Assembly: GCA_945861415.1 (NCBI GenBank)
Contig: CAMAUV010000021.1
Coordinates: 1 to 64,000, forward strand
Direction: 5' to 3'
Source of the DNA: Akkermansia muciniphila
Lineage (GTDB): Bacteria > Verrucomicrobiota > Verrucomicrobiia > Verrucomicrobiales > V1-33
Length of the DNA stretch: 64,000 nucleotides
Shown: piece by piece, positions 14,601 to 19,126 of the stretch
How the letters are laid out: each line of letters starts with the position of its first letter
Numbering within the stretch: position 1 is the stretch's first letter
Translations under genes and position numbers: made by a program
The notes under the pieces: model-generated
Databases searched by the model: none
Told to the model about the DNA's origin: nothing
The model's input: only the letters and a program-made list of their open reading frames with translations

Positions 14601-17113
14601 GCCGAGCCCGTCGTATTGAAGGTCACCCCAAACGTTCCGGTGATGTCCACGACCGGAATCGTCTCGCTGAATGTCCCCTCCAGCGTGCCCGCCACTCCGG
14701 CGCTGGAAATCAGCAATCCCCCCTGCCCTTCCGTGATGCTGATCAGATCGTTCGTGCCATCCGTGAATTCAAAATTCACCTCGCTCATCGCCACCTTCAC
14801 TATCACCGCCGAACTCCGTTCAAAGACGAAGTTGCCCAGAAGCGTGAACGTTGGGTTAATCGTAAAACCAAGTCCCGTGCCATCACCCTCGATGCGGACA
14901 TACGGCCCGGCTGGCAGCGTCACCAGATCACCATTATATAATACGTCGGCCGCCGTATTCCCTGTGTTCAATTCCAGATGCCATGTCCCGCCAGTGAGGG
15001 TGAGGTTGGGAAGAGCCGGGCCATTCGCCAAAGTCAGATCCGCCTTACCGGCCAGGGAGTCGTCCCCAAGGCTGAGGGAGACACTGCCAGTCATGTCCAC
15101 GATCCGCGTGCCGTCGACAGAAAGCTGAAGCTGAGTGATGTCCACCAGGAGGAAAGTGTCCACCCCGTCAGTGCGAATATTAAAATTCCCCTGAATTGCC
15201 GGCAGACTGATCAGCGCCCCGGAGAAGTTTAGCGTGGCCCCGCCGAAGTAGAGGTCAAACTCGGGTGCGGTATTAAAGAGGTCGCTGCCGTTGATCTGCA
15301 GGCGACCATTCACACCAGCGCTCAGGGTGGCTCCGACGAACAGGTTGATGGAGGTGGTCGCGGCCAGTTGCAGATCGACATTGATCGAGGCGGTCGGCGT
15401 CCATGTGAAATTCGAGATCACCGACGAAGACCCGTCGCCCAACCCGGTCAGGGTGCTTAGGTAGATCTTCCCGCCGCTTAGGATGCCGGCATTGGGCGTC
15501 AGCGAAATGCAGGCGTCGAGGGAAACAGTCCCGCTGGCCGTGATTCCTGCGCTCATGGGAGCATTAAAATTCAGTGTGAGACTTGGGGAGGCGGTGAGGT
15601 TGGCGCAGGCTTTGAATTCCTCCAGCCCGACATAATAACCAGTGCCATCTTTACCGAATGAGAAGTCCAAGTCGAAGCGCGTCGTCAAAGTCCCCGCCGC
15701 ACCCGTCACCACTGTGCCTCCAAAAGCCACGTCGTCCCCAAGGTTATAATTAAAACCGGATGATTTTTCAAAGTAGATATCAACGTCCCATTTGACCGGG
15801 TCCGTAATGGCTGCACCGAAAGTGGCGAGCACTCCCTCCACGTGCATGGTGTATCCGAGCACCACCTGGCCCTCAAAATCTTCAATCCAATCCGTGACGT
15901 CCGCCACGCTGAGGATCTCGCTGAGATCATTTAATTTGTCCAGGAACACCAGTTGAATGGCCTTACCCATGTCCAGCAGATTGCCCACATTGTCACCGAT
16001 GAATGGAAGATTTTCCGCAAAATCACCAGCGGCATCCAGCACATCCCCGACATCACTCAGCTTGTCGATCAAGTTTTCGATGTTGGTCTTGATGGGATTG
16101 TAATCCGGCGTGTCGACGACCGTGAGGACCAGGTTGCTGGCATTATAAGTAATGGTGAATGCCCGGTCGCTGCCAATCGCGGCGGTGCCGAGGTAGTTCT
16201 CAAATTCACCTGACCGGCTGCCCCAAGTCATCACCGTAAAGGTGGCCCCCACCGCCGGAACGTATCCACCCAACAGAGTGATGCGCATCCGTGAACTTCC
16301 TCCCATAGTTGCCAGCCCGCTTACATTTAGCTGGTCATGCCCATTTACTACACCTGCGCTTCCGGTGCCCGCGATTTCAATTTCCAGTTCTCCACTGGTA
16401 GCAGTATAAGTAGCGACGTTTTGGATGCCGGGAGAGTTCCCTGGACTCACTTTGCCGCCTTGAACGACGAGATTAAAATCCGCTGTCCAACTTCCCTTGA
16501 GAGTTTCTCCCTCGCGGATAATCAGTTGGTTGCCATAGCCTTGCAAATATTGTGACGTGAGTGAAATAACAGAGCCCCCATCCACATCGAGACCGATGTT
16601 CATTCCTGCTGGCGGCGGATTCGCCGCAGTGAGGGTCTCTGTCAGACGCTGCGGAGTGGTGTTCGCCAACTCCGGATCTACAGTATATATCCCCAAATAT
16701 TCTGACTCGCCCTGCCCTGCACTTGTCGCCCCAGTTTCCACTGACTGCACCTGAACTCCAGCGACCGCAGCCAGTGTTTGCGCCCCAGTGTCAGCATAAT
16801 GCAAGCAACTATTATTTTGCGTAATAACATCAGGGTCCTCCTCTTTCTCAGGAAGGATCCCAACGTCGGCAGAATGTTCTTCTTCATCTGCGGCAAAAGT
16901 AACCTCGACCTCAAAGTCTCCATAGATCGAATCATGCGCGCGGGTGTCTAACGAGCCGCGGGTTGTATCCTCCACTTCCACAACAGTCTCAATCCGGGAG
17001 CAGGGGTCCTCCCGATCCTGCCCAATTGAACCCAACCCAAAACCGTCCGCGGAAAGCAGAAGTCTCTGCTCCAGCGACTCAAGGTCGTACAGGCGTTGGT
17101 TGAAAATAGGCAC
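1..17113 (-). CDS. Giant LEPR-XLL / Calx-beta / RTX-repeat surface protein (C-terminus outside window)
   Basis: A single open frame on the minus strand has no stop over 5,704 codons and continues past the left edge. It is probably a secreted or cell-surface adhesin-like protein whose RTX turns bind calcium. The start I chose is GTG at 17113, with AAGGAG 13 nt upstream; no ATG fits in frame before the LEPR-XLL-type motif YDLESLEQRLLLSADG at residues 9-24. Order of parts: an SPGNSPG motif as in autotransporter-associated strands (about 220-230); beta-rich tandem units (about 700-1,240); long unassigned beta-rich stretches; an Asp-rich DxDxDG segment (about 1,815-1,840); RTX nonapeptides (about 3,310-3,610); an SdrD/CNA-B-like module (about 3,630-3,710); four or five Calx-beta modules (about 3,755-4,370); further CNA-B, RTX and Calx-beta modules; and RTX blocks to the window edge. 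The family assignment is motif recognition; the ligand and export route are not visible because the C-terminus is missing. Confidence 0.93.
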   Translation of the reverse strand, partial: MPIFNQRLYDLESLEQRLLLSADGFGLGSIGQDREDPCSRIETVVEVEDTTRGSLDTRAHDSIYGDFEVEVTFAADEEEHSADVGILPEKEEDPDVITQNNSCLHYADTGAQTLAAVAGVQVQSVETGATSAGQGESEYLGIYTVDPELANTTPQRLTETLTAANPPPAGMNIGLDVDGGSVISLTSQYLQGYGNQLIIREGETLKGSWTADFNLVVQGGKVSPGNSPGIQNVATYTATSGELEIEIAGTGSAGVVNGHDQLNVSGLATMGGSSRMRITLLGGYVPAVGATFTVMTWGSRSGEFENYLGTAAIGSDRAFTITYNASNLVLTVVDTPDYNPIKTNIENLIDKLSDVGDVLDAAGDFAENLPFIGDNVGNLLDMGKAIQLVFLDKLNDLSEILSVADVTDWIEDFEGQVVLGYTMHVEGVLATFGAAITDPVKWDVDIYFEKSSGFNYNLGDDVAFGGTVVTGAAGTLTTRFDLDFSFGKDGTGYYVGLEEFKACANLTASPSLTLNFNAPMSAGITASGTVSLDACISLTPNAGILSGGKIYLSTLTGLGDGSSSVISNFTWTPTASINVDLQLAATTSINLFVGATLSAGVNGRLQINGSDLFNTAPEFDLYFGGATLNFSGALISLPAIQGNFNIRTDGVDTFLLVDITQLQLSVDGTRIVDMTGSVSLSLGDDSLAGKADLTLANGPALPNLTLTGGTWHLELNTGNTAADVLYNGDLVTLPAGPYVRIEGDGTGLGFTINPTFTLLGNFVFERSSAVIVKVAMSEVNFEFTDGTNDLISITEGQGGLLISSAGVAGTLEGTFSETIPVVDITGTFGVTFNTTGSAVATSFSVDGETIDLDVPAGSYLRVTGEDAVMEILGIGVSGNFIFENRETSTGGERVITVSASEVNFEMGDLSTDLVTLSNGSGSWIITNSGVAGTASIDYTVDVFGIAAASGTGTLTINQLATAVSETVDVMGVSVSISAPSGPYLRLDTTATTLTILDSAVTGNFSYEQKTTADGDEVVSVAATGVAVSLKQGGTTLMQLTGGSGYFIFSDDGVAGSATGTVTEFLPFITGLTVTGSFSLAINTTDEAVNESYTLAGVTRTVNVPEGPYLKITGNNVGIALSVGGGIGSVTVTGDFGFEQKTDATTHQPEFIKIGATDVDVTLAAVGIAIVALDGEGAFVLKSSGFAGEATMDSFVLGDAANFLTSVVAENMVFRINTTGADVNETVSVSSTEDVELEFTGSYYHNYVGISGAVTVNLLNFADFSGNLSFELFNPGSGKIVRIAAEDVTMGFNLGGAELVTFHNGSGAFVITSAGLAGVASLQFQTGFVNVSGTIELEINTTLSAASYSWTAPDASAFSFNLTETDYLRICVNGSVGVGTLTIPVNFTIEETAGNLYFYTKGGIPEEIFHLLPDGTFVPGTYWTNLGLGTNFDFANPSPEEILTFLQRLGNWFNLLGNSSLFDVEIPFTDGTTLGEAVDWVQGFVDLFYSKLVSTEVALALPVPTLPGGGSYNGSFSVTFANSPTVYNISFNGLYSAGWAGIEAALDAGIAAVGLSARLDARMNRDGVLSIAFTEAEIKAGTTGFSITLGAGSFINLGTPSVSGGPTGFPVTVNSQTISRYLLEDFPEELSDILNLPTPIEYDEKQKLYIFPVNLPLTGSTYSVDFDWEAEIGPLGNATLSGQMDFTPALNFNFSLGLDLNPSDIPRIFSSQFIPAPSNGRITQTAKFKLFLNNSSAPIDVTLNKSETTTNTTLAHLADDMNAALSAAADFTPPGGVATDLLQFVRFQAAGTVLVLSGVNEDLDFDEKRDSAEDTNLNGYLDAGEDDDGDGNLDVDELDWDGDSILDNQTGFVTQIRLTVDQYDTFATELGFGDTIENPIAAYPSGFFESVANAPMKGFFLEDVNLSATLEITTPGEITGKLVFGFLELTVNGGKVESRDPFEAPDALMATVGIRDPTTGNDRFYMPELMDVFGDIGTYIEFNLAGGVYAGFDNISAVIGGNSVLSGGELSVWIPILTELNYNENTYDVNNDAANKGIFLTYPDVGLSGGFSFEEISFTDIIRGLEAVVDTLDDFSAFGFLDEPIPFINLSLHDLVDYAGQFADLVDAVAEGDSDNIQEMLVVMEEAIEDLFNLDPEDFWISFDTNGIDYTNGVASDVITHSGTAGEASRVNFDPNGSNNGFRVEHIGNGAQWNGTLLRIKGSSTISGNDAAVEWDQVAKIITILIDPANTTAATIVNEIDTALAGQWDASLLAGNDGTGKIRTNALKFHWDYTAAYANELPLHLDLADLLAGLGGDNPQVQGFLSAVSSVLHVSGSGMLNVSASAGVELEFGLDLTNPTTVTPFIYDTTSVDLKAKVSVTDLEFEAAVGALGVFIRDGEMVFDYDGAGGSTESAIISLTFKDLDGDGRHYFDSSLLSLDSFTIDAHAGITGILPLYAPDESLPVGLSTLDANGDGFADNALAVDVPDLVRLLMGDTTARYTTTTAERANLNFRGEANDLVLNITPAGVTAGMSGVKVVFSDTGSISTNYNAGSKTLTIGIDSGVTTAAAIIIHIDSNPLPVDMTLALAGEAGTSVPLSKVTVAAPDLGGLFDDMDLCEIIDLAAGPLLDGLDGTLEDIQNALNEIVLNVNLPLIGDALSGAANFIEDFRNGLLAELRTRIAAANGSAIGAIEDAIKEAIWNVLGGEGLNLLVDFETGEAFDNDATFDDLDVTLDCDDGLQVNLRLAKTIALLDTTQNPIDFDIGVDGFGLEVDGNVVLALGFDLRLVFGFNKSDGFWLGTEGGMDDPELQIGFEATIPGLHAGGELFFLRLDVKDDPENPSFFKGGFFVDLMDPNDDGKLTWSELTSAEFEDIIAGELSAEADINLDIAASFDGNAAFPRLLADFHLGWEWSLGEGASDPVIEFNNLRLDLGSFISDVLGPILEEVQKITQPLQPIIDIATMDLPILSQLAGKSITFLDLAQGFGYLDPETRDFIEDVLMVIELINGIPTGNGSVYIPLGAFSMIAGEDGAYDTNPLGNLSKIDLNAELGNLGSDSTAGSTQVTQTAGFVDGANAMDGFKLPWLENPSEIFGLFVGKPVRLFEWQLPTFAFEFTYTQKIPIFPPLYAQFGGTIGAYIDIGFGFDTYGIQKFIEGGAKDVLEIFDGFYIADYDENGNERPELTLLGEIFAGVSLSIGPAEVGVEGGIGVTVEFDLNDIEEDGRVRVSELIANAQIDPRCIFDIHGEVYLFLEAFLKVDLFFFQIDETWRYGEFLLFSFDITCPEPKLGEVNSSGVLQVNAGVRAEKRAEIDTNDGNETFVIKHLEGTAGAETVEIQWGDYRETFSGFTSIEIDMGEGNDYIDLSGVLTTVTVRGGAGSDTIILGAGLNSIAYGDDGDDKITAGSHDTIAVTGVKIYGGNGADVLTAGKNALSIYGDGGSDKIYGSSFVDTLEGGDGSDLIYGYDGLDTINGGAGNDDIYAGADNDVIDAGDGDDLVEAGLDNDRVIGGSGNDEIYGSEGNDLIMGGAGDDRIYGHGGVDLLVGDDFNMAAFTVGMMNALADSATAGGTYNITGITGEGDDFIVGGGGFDVMFGGDGDDFLFGGNYFSGGATQLIEEDDNDFIDGGVGNDEIFGDDSYGKAGERVTGISVEGVVFHDLNLSNLYDGQGSAADRPLPGVTVELFKGSDDSRIGVTVTDSAGRWKFSGLDPNDYYLEFTGPAGYTLVNPDSASALGLDDVSEPDNDSDVVVATHQTGAFQLDYDEEETSITAGYYGDPTLTVTNEAVLERADGQVTTATFTVKLSGPSAETIILDYFTVDGTDDTPAYGSALAADNDYEAVLAGVLTFAPGEMSKTITIQINGDSTYERHEGFDLKLTPRLPSQLATSPSSITTQQTIINDDVIPSISITDVTKVEPTATGVNALAIFRVRLSNYHYAGAVKVDYQTTDATLIDGSTADRSATAANDYIALAPATLTFGAGELEKFITVVIKGDDIDEYDESFYVNLFNPAFATISDDRGYGIILDTDAAPVVSITPVIADGDLSGQSTTVIEGNYLTQGVGFNVTLTGKTSRTVTVTWDAARGTAVAGFGDEIVGDFENNATSGEVEIDSDTTLTFAPNGALTNSKQIYVWVHGDFEVEGNEHFYVNLLTADGATIVKNHVTVNINDDDIAGVTGSPYDVRFARSYFEENETDGLKTAYITLVRTPGPTQAYAVLTVTGGTAKNTPDAKADFDMGTSQLVVFAANEYVKLVEVLILGDTRNEADETITFGLRRPTGAPANGNPGTATLTIVDDDDVSIMVEATSTGHTEGNGGLVPHEFEIRLVDPDDPTQLRETEQIITFDYRTIAITATGGGVDYNGIGLTPGQFDSSDGTTPKTVTVNAKGDTDPEYAEVFRLKVSSVVGAGTYQPQDDAVIVDDDTVEVDGYVFIDTNQNGYWDEAATNGFNGVSLNITDASGVAEPVTTDSTGRYSAFVLLGTVKIEIWETDVIEGWELTTENDSQQEDWDGSAGISPFTAIGYRLPLTFTLPVSADTVGRGATDDTIFGGPGNDYIDAGGGDDHVVGGHWQTATDINAPINLGTYDARVIARYIVTTEINDPQTAPIWEVDASVGAGTGSVTGNIFKDTNDSSRQDEGLYFSEVIVTLLDCESNVINIQATNTGLYLFRGLYAGTYYVQFSLPQGQQFVAANVGDDFNDSDAAVAGATAMMSFGSGEAKINVDTGLEELGSLPSASTSTVEFGQTEFHVTETADAVLVTMVRSNATTAEAVVWFGSNGTALEGVNYTGVQGVVMFAAGETIANFEIPILSTYNDNGTPDNPADDTGLLACDVLDFSLSIRRPTGQPIRGGEATVYVHGQGSGSTEDNDEIRGGDDWDIILGDSGNIPAIVIFADLANGLIDDNAGLGHDTIYGDDSADYVNGQLGDDFLAGGEGEDFIYGGYGDDRILVELDDDDIFGEHGTDTVYGSSNRNYITLDGNAGAVPAELRFGKARTPDTADSEFNFDSIEAVELFGTSADEVFIITNWGGELFVFGNDGSDVLEITTDLPSITVSDTSALQQWFYQVFFGFNVEANVVLSSGEAYHFGEMETVKLAGQGSDNIIDASAYSGDVIFDGGAGNDTLIGGTGDDTFSYDTDSALGTDTVTGNGGTDMLDFSGTSSVFTVTVNLGTIGSVQVVNANLSLTLTAEDIEGATGGSGDDELTGNSLDNLLIGGPGNDTLIGRAGSETYSYDIDSPWGDDTIVENSGDAGHDIIDFSATTTQTITLNLATGTMQTVNVSLNLRLTLSGGGIDEVIGGSLNDTITGDSNSNTLRGGPGDDTLYAAGGDDFLDGGTGTDLLDGGADNDSISSTANSNFTLNDGQLIRNGGDLDNLFSIERAELIGGASNNTFTLTGWCGDVTINGMGGNDRILFAGDMDMVLSTAGSTDLLVLNGGLQKFAADNVERWTLTGGVSINTIDASLYTRAGGFLTLSGSGGDDAITGSLNDDLINGGAGDDTLSGGAGFDTINGGTGSDTITESGFTTFYVTSAGLLINRGGAVSETDSLDSVEAIDADGGAGNQTFVFTGTPTGLTSVSFDGAAGTGDQVGVIWNGSMTFTSATMNLGAGTPAFNLAGLETLIVFGSAGNDLINAAGWTSGSVIVNAGEGNDEVIGGSGKDVLYGGKGDDILAGGGDDDTLNGGDTSVSTDDGDDTYFFDTDNSLGVDTISDDGGEDTLNFSATTTLGHMVNLTL
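4010..5860 (-). repeat. Tandem Calx-beta modules of the giant protein
   Basis: Four or five units of 100-130 residues carry Calx-beta hallmarks: an acidic start (VLERADG, VIEGN), a central D-Y-x-T turn, an LTFAPGE/K-x-I-x-V strand and a closing DE-x-F-x-V-x-L, often ending IxDDD. Calx-beta modules bind calcium in exchangers and are common in large bacterial adhesins. A further single module lies at about 2,620-2,990. Confidence 0.8.
6280..7180 (-). repeat. Central RTX calcium-binding repeat block of the giant protein
   Basis: About 20 consecutive or near-consecutive RTX nonapeptides, for example GGAGNDDIYAGADNDVID and GSGNDEIYGSEGNDLIMGG. This should form a calcium-stabilised parallel beta-roll between the N-terminal beta-rich half and the CNA-B/Calx-beta section. 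Confidence 0.88.
13000..15000 (-). repeat. Five tandem 120-135-residue beta-rich units in the giant protein, family not recognised
   Basis: A landmark G[PS]Y[LV][RK]h recurs at about 14,900, 14,540, 14,170, 13,790 and, in the degenerate form GSYYHNY, 13,390. That is a period of 360-400 bp. Each unit also carries (S/T)GNFxFE, then hxhxAxxVxhxh, a GxG/GSG turn followed by hhhxSxGhAG, and a closing hxhNTT. I do not recognise this unit as a named domain. Confidence 0.75.
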
Positions 17114-17544
17114 GATAACAAAAATACTCCTTGAGAATAGCGACCATTGGCCCACTCGTCAAAAAACTTCAACACAAATTCGAAACGCTTTAGGTCGCAG
17201 AGTCGAACGTAACTTCATACTTCCAAGGTCTAAAATGCATATTCACCAAATTACTGTATATAATCCTAAGAACATCCCTCACGACAGAAAAAAAGTCACC
17301 CAAATCCGCAAGCCTCAGACCAACCGCCAAGCCAGTAGTGATTTTAATTATCGTCATTTCCATAATTAATAGGCGTCACGATTTTGGCGTAGGCCGAGGC
17401 TTTCGTATTCTGCAATTGATTTGATTTCGATATCAATTTTTATAATTCCTGCGCAGATCCTTATTCGCCTCTCTGCAGGTCGGCGATCCTTTAGGACAAG
17501 GTGAAACCTGAGTGGCCACTACAAAGCTAGAGGAGTTTGCCTCC
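17114..17544. other. Intergenic region upstream of the giant gene
   Basis: About 430 bp without a convincing gene lies between the giant gene and the tail of the AraC-type gene, both on the minus strand. It must hold the 5' leader and promoter of the giant gene, but I see no box good enough to name. A short hairpin (GAGGAG/CTCCTC, 17,530-17,546) at the AraC stop codon could be a weak terminator. Confidence 0.5.
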
Positions 17545-18390
17545 TCAGAGTTTGACTGCGGCTTCAGGGTTTTTCTTAAACTGCCGGGGCGTCATACCGG
17601 TCTGAAGGCGGAACCATCGAGAGAAGTAATTGCTGTCTGGTATGCCAGTGCGCTTGGCGACTTCGCTCATTTTGAGGCCCCGGCGAATGAGAAGCTGAGC
17701 ACGCTGGATGCGGAATTTGGAGCGAAGTTGGCCGAGAGTAAATCCACTTTCGGCTTTTAGCTTTCGATTGAGGGCAGTGAGCTCATAGCCAGCCCGTTTG
17801 GCCATATCCTCAAGGCTGATGTCCGAGTCGTTCATGCGCTCAAGAAGGCGCTCTGCAAAATGGGTGAGCACTTTATTCTGGCGGTCACCGAAACGGTTAA
17901 AAGGCTTTAACCATCCGGCGGCAAGGAGGGCGCGGTCAAGGATGGCGGCGACAATGGAGACCACAGCCAGCATGTTTTCCCGCTGATCAGGAAGTCGTAA
18001 TCCGCAGAGCCGGGACACCGCGCTGCGGACTTTGGTGAGTTCCGCCTGAGCGAGGAGGGAGACGGGGTGCGCCGTGGCGCGGGTGACCTCCAAGTCGAGA
18101 TCAATGACTAGAATCAGCGGGGAGACCCCCATTTGCCGGGAGTATGCGTGGGACTCGCCCGCGGGCACATAAATGACGCTACCAGGCCGGCAGTCATAGC
18201 TGCGGGTGCTCATTTGCTGCTTTCCGCGCCCGGCAAGGTAGATCAGAATCTGCCCGTGGTCATGCGTATGGGTGGTCCAGACGACCTCGGGCATTTGCTG
18301 ATTGAGGCGCAGGCGATGGACCCTGAGCGAAGGCAGGCTCAGACCAAGGTGTTGCAACTGGAGCGGACGGTAATTTTTCATGCGCTGCAT
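17545..18390 (-). CDS. AraC-family transcriptional regulator with cupin sensor domain
   Basis: The N-terminal half is an AraC-binding cupin: a THTHDHGQILIYLAG core, then CRPGSVIYVPAGESHAY. The C-terminal half is a double helix-turn-helix: ISLEDMAKRAGYELTALNRKLK, then MSEVAKRTGIPDSNYFSRWFR and a closing GMTPRQFKK. Such proteins bind a small ligand and activate nearby promoters. The frame is open to 18,477, but that overlaps the divergent rhomboid start; ATG at 18390 (or 18381) is more likely, and neither has a clear ribosome site. It lies upstream of the giant surface gene and divergent from the rhomboid gene, so either could be its target (inference only). Confidence 0.88.
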   Translation of the reverse strand: MQRMKNYRPLQLQHLGLSLPSLRVHRLRLNQQMPEVVWTTHTHDHGQILIYLAGRGKQQMSTRSYDCRPGSVIYVPAGESHAYSRQMGVSPLILVIDLDLEVTRATAHPVSLLAQAELTKVRSAVSRLCGLRLPDQRENMLAVVSIVAAILDRALLAAGWLKPFNRFGDRQNKVLTHFAERLLERMNDSDISLEDMAKRAGYELTALNRKLKAESGFTLGQLRSKFRIQRAQLLIRRGLKMSEVAKRTGIPDSNYFSRWFRLQTGMTPRQFKKNPEAAVKL

Positions 18391-18469
18391 ATATTTGCCG
18401 GTGCGACAATTGAAAGTTACGTTCAGGCAGCAATCCCGACACCGCCAGCGCGTATCGCCCTCATAATTC

Positions 18470-19096
18470 ATGTTCAATGTCCGCCAGAAATTCGAGGATC
18501 AGTGGCGCCGCGCCAAACAGCACCTGATGCTGGTGCTACTTTGCGCGGGTGTAGTGTGGGGGGTATTTATAATCGACTGGGCGATCCCTGACTCGCTGCT
18601 GGACCTGAGGCAGTGGGGCATCCGCGCGCGGACATGGAGCGGCATTGCCTCCATCGCGGTGGCACCGTTCATTCACGTCAATCTGTGGCATCTGATGACG
18701 AACACACTGCCCTTTGTGACTCTGGGCTGGATCACTGTGATGAGCGGGCGCCCCCTTTTCTTGAAGGTTTGTCTGGTGGGCGGGCTCAGCAGCGGACTGG
18801 GAGCATGGTGTTTCGGGCAGGTCGGCCCGCCACATGAGGGTGCGAGCGGGGTGGTGTTTGGATTGCTGGGCTTCCTGCTGACAAGAGGCTGGTTCGCGCG
18901 GCGACTGGCCTGGACGCTAACTTCTATGGGGGTGGGTCTGTTTTACTTCGGCACTGTAGTTCGCCTGCTTCGGGCAGACGACGGGATTTCGTGGTCCAGT
19001 CACTTCTGGGGGTTTGCCGGGGGGGCGGCGCTGGCGTGGCGGCTCTACGGCCGACAGTCGGCCGCAGCTGTGACGAAGCGGGACACGAAGGTCTAA
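18470..19096 (+). CDS. Rhomboid-family intramembrane serine protease
   Basis: A polytopic membrane protein of 208 residues with about six hydrophobic segments. Rhomboid hallmarks are present: the H-x-x-x-N motif (H74, N78) in the second membrane segment, the nucleophile in GASG (S126) and the general-base histidine in SSHFWGFAGG (H178). Rhomboids cut substrate membrane helices inside the bilayer. It starts about 80 bp from the probable divergent AraC start and is followed after 30 bp by the ABC gene on the same strand, so the two may be co-transcribed. The substrate cannot be read from the sequence. Confidence 0.85.
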   Translation: MFNVRQKFEDQWRRAKQHLMLVLLCAGVVWGVFIIDWAIPDSLLDLRQWGIRARTWSGIASIAVAPFIHVNLWHLMTNTLPFVTLGWITVMSGRPLFLKVCLVGGLSSGLGAWCFGQVGPPHEGASGVVFGLLGFLLTRGWFARRLAWTLTSMGVGLFYFGTVVRLLRADDGISWSSHFWGFAGGAALAWRLYGRQSAAAVTKRDTKV

Positions 19097-19126
19097 CGGA
19101 ATCCGCCAGACCGTAGCGCAGTCCCC

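Noticed and set aside
1-16600. Long plus-strand open frames (up to about 986 codons) opposite the giant gene
   Set aside because: They are antisense shadows. Their residues are His/Val/Arg-rich without domains, while the minus frame reads as clean RTX, Calx-beta and beta-rich sequence throughout.
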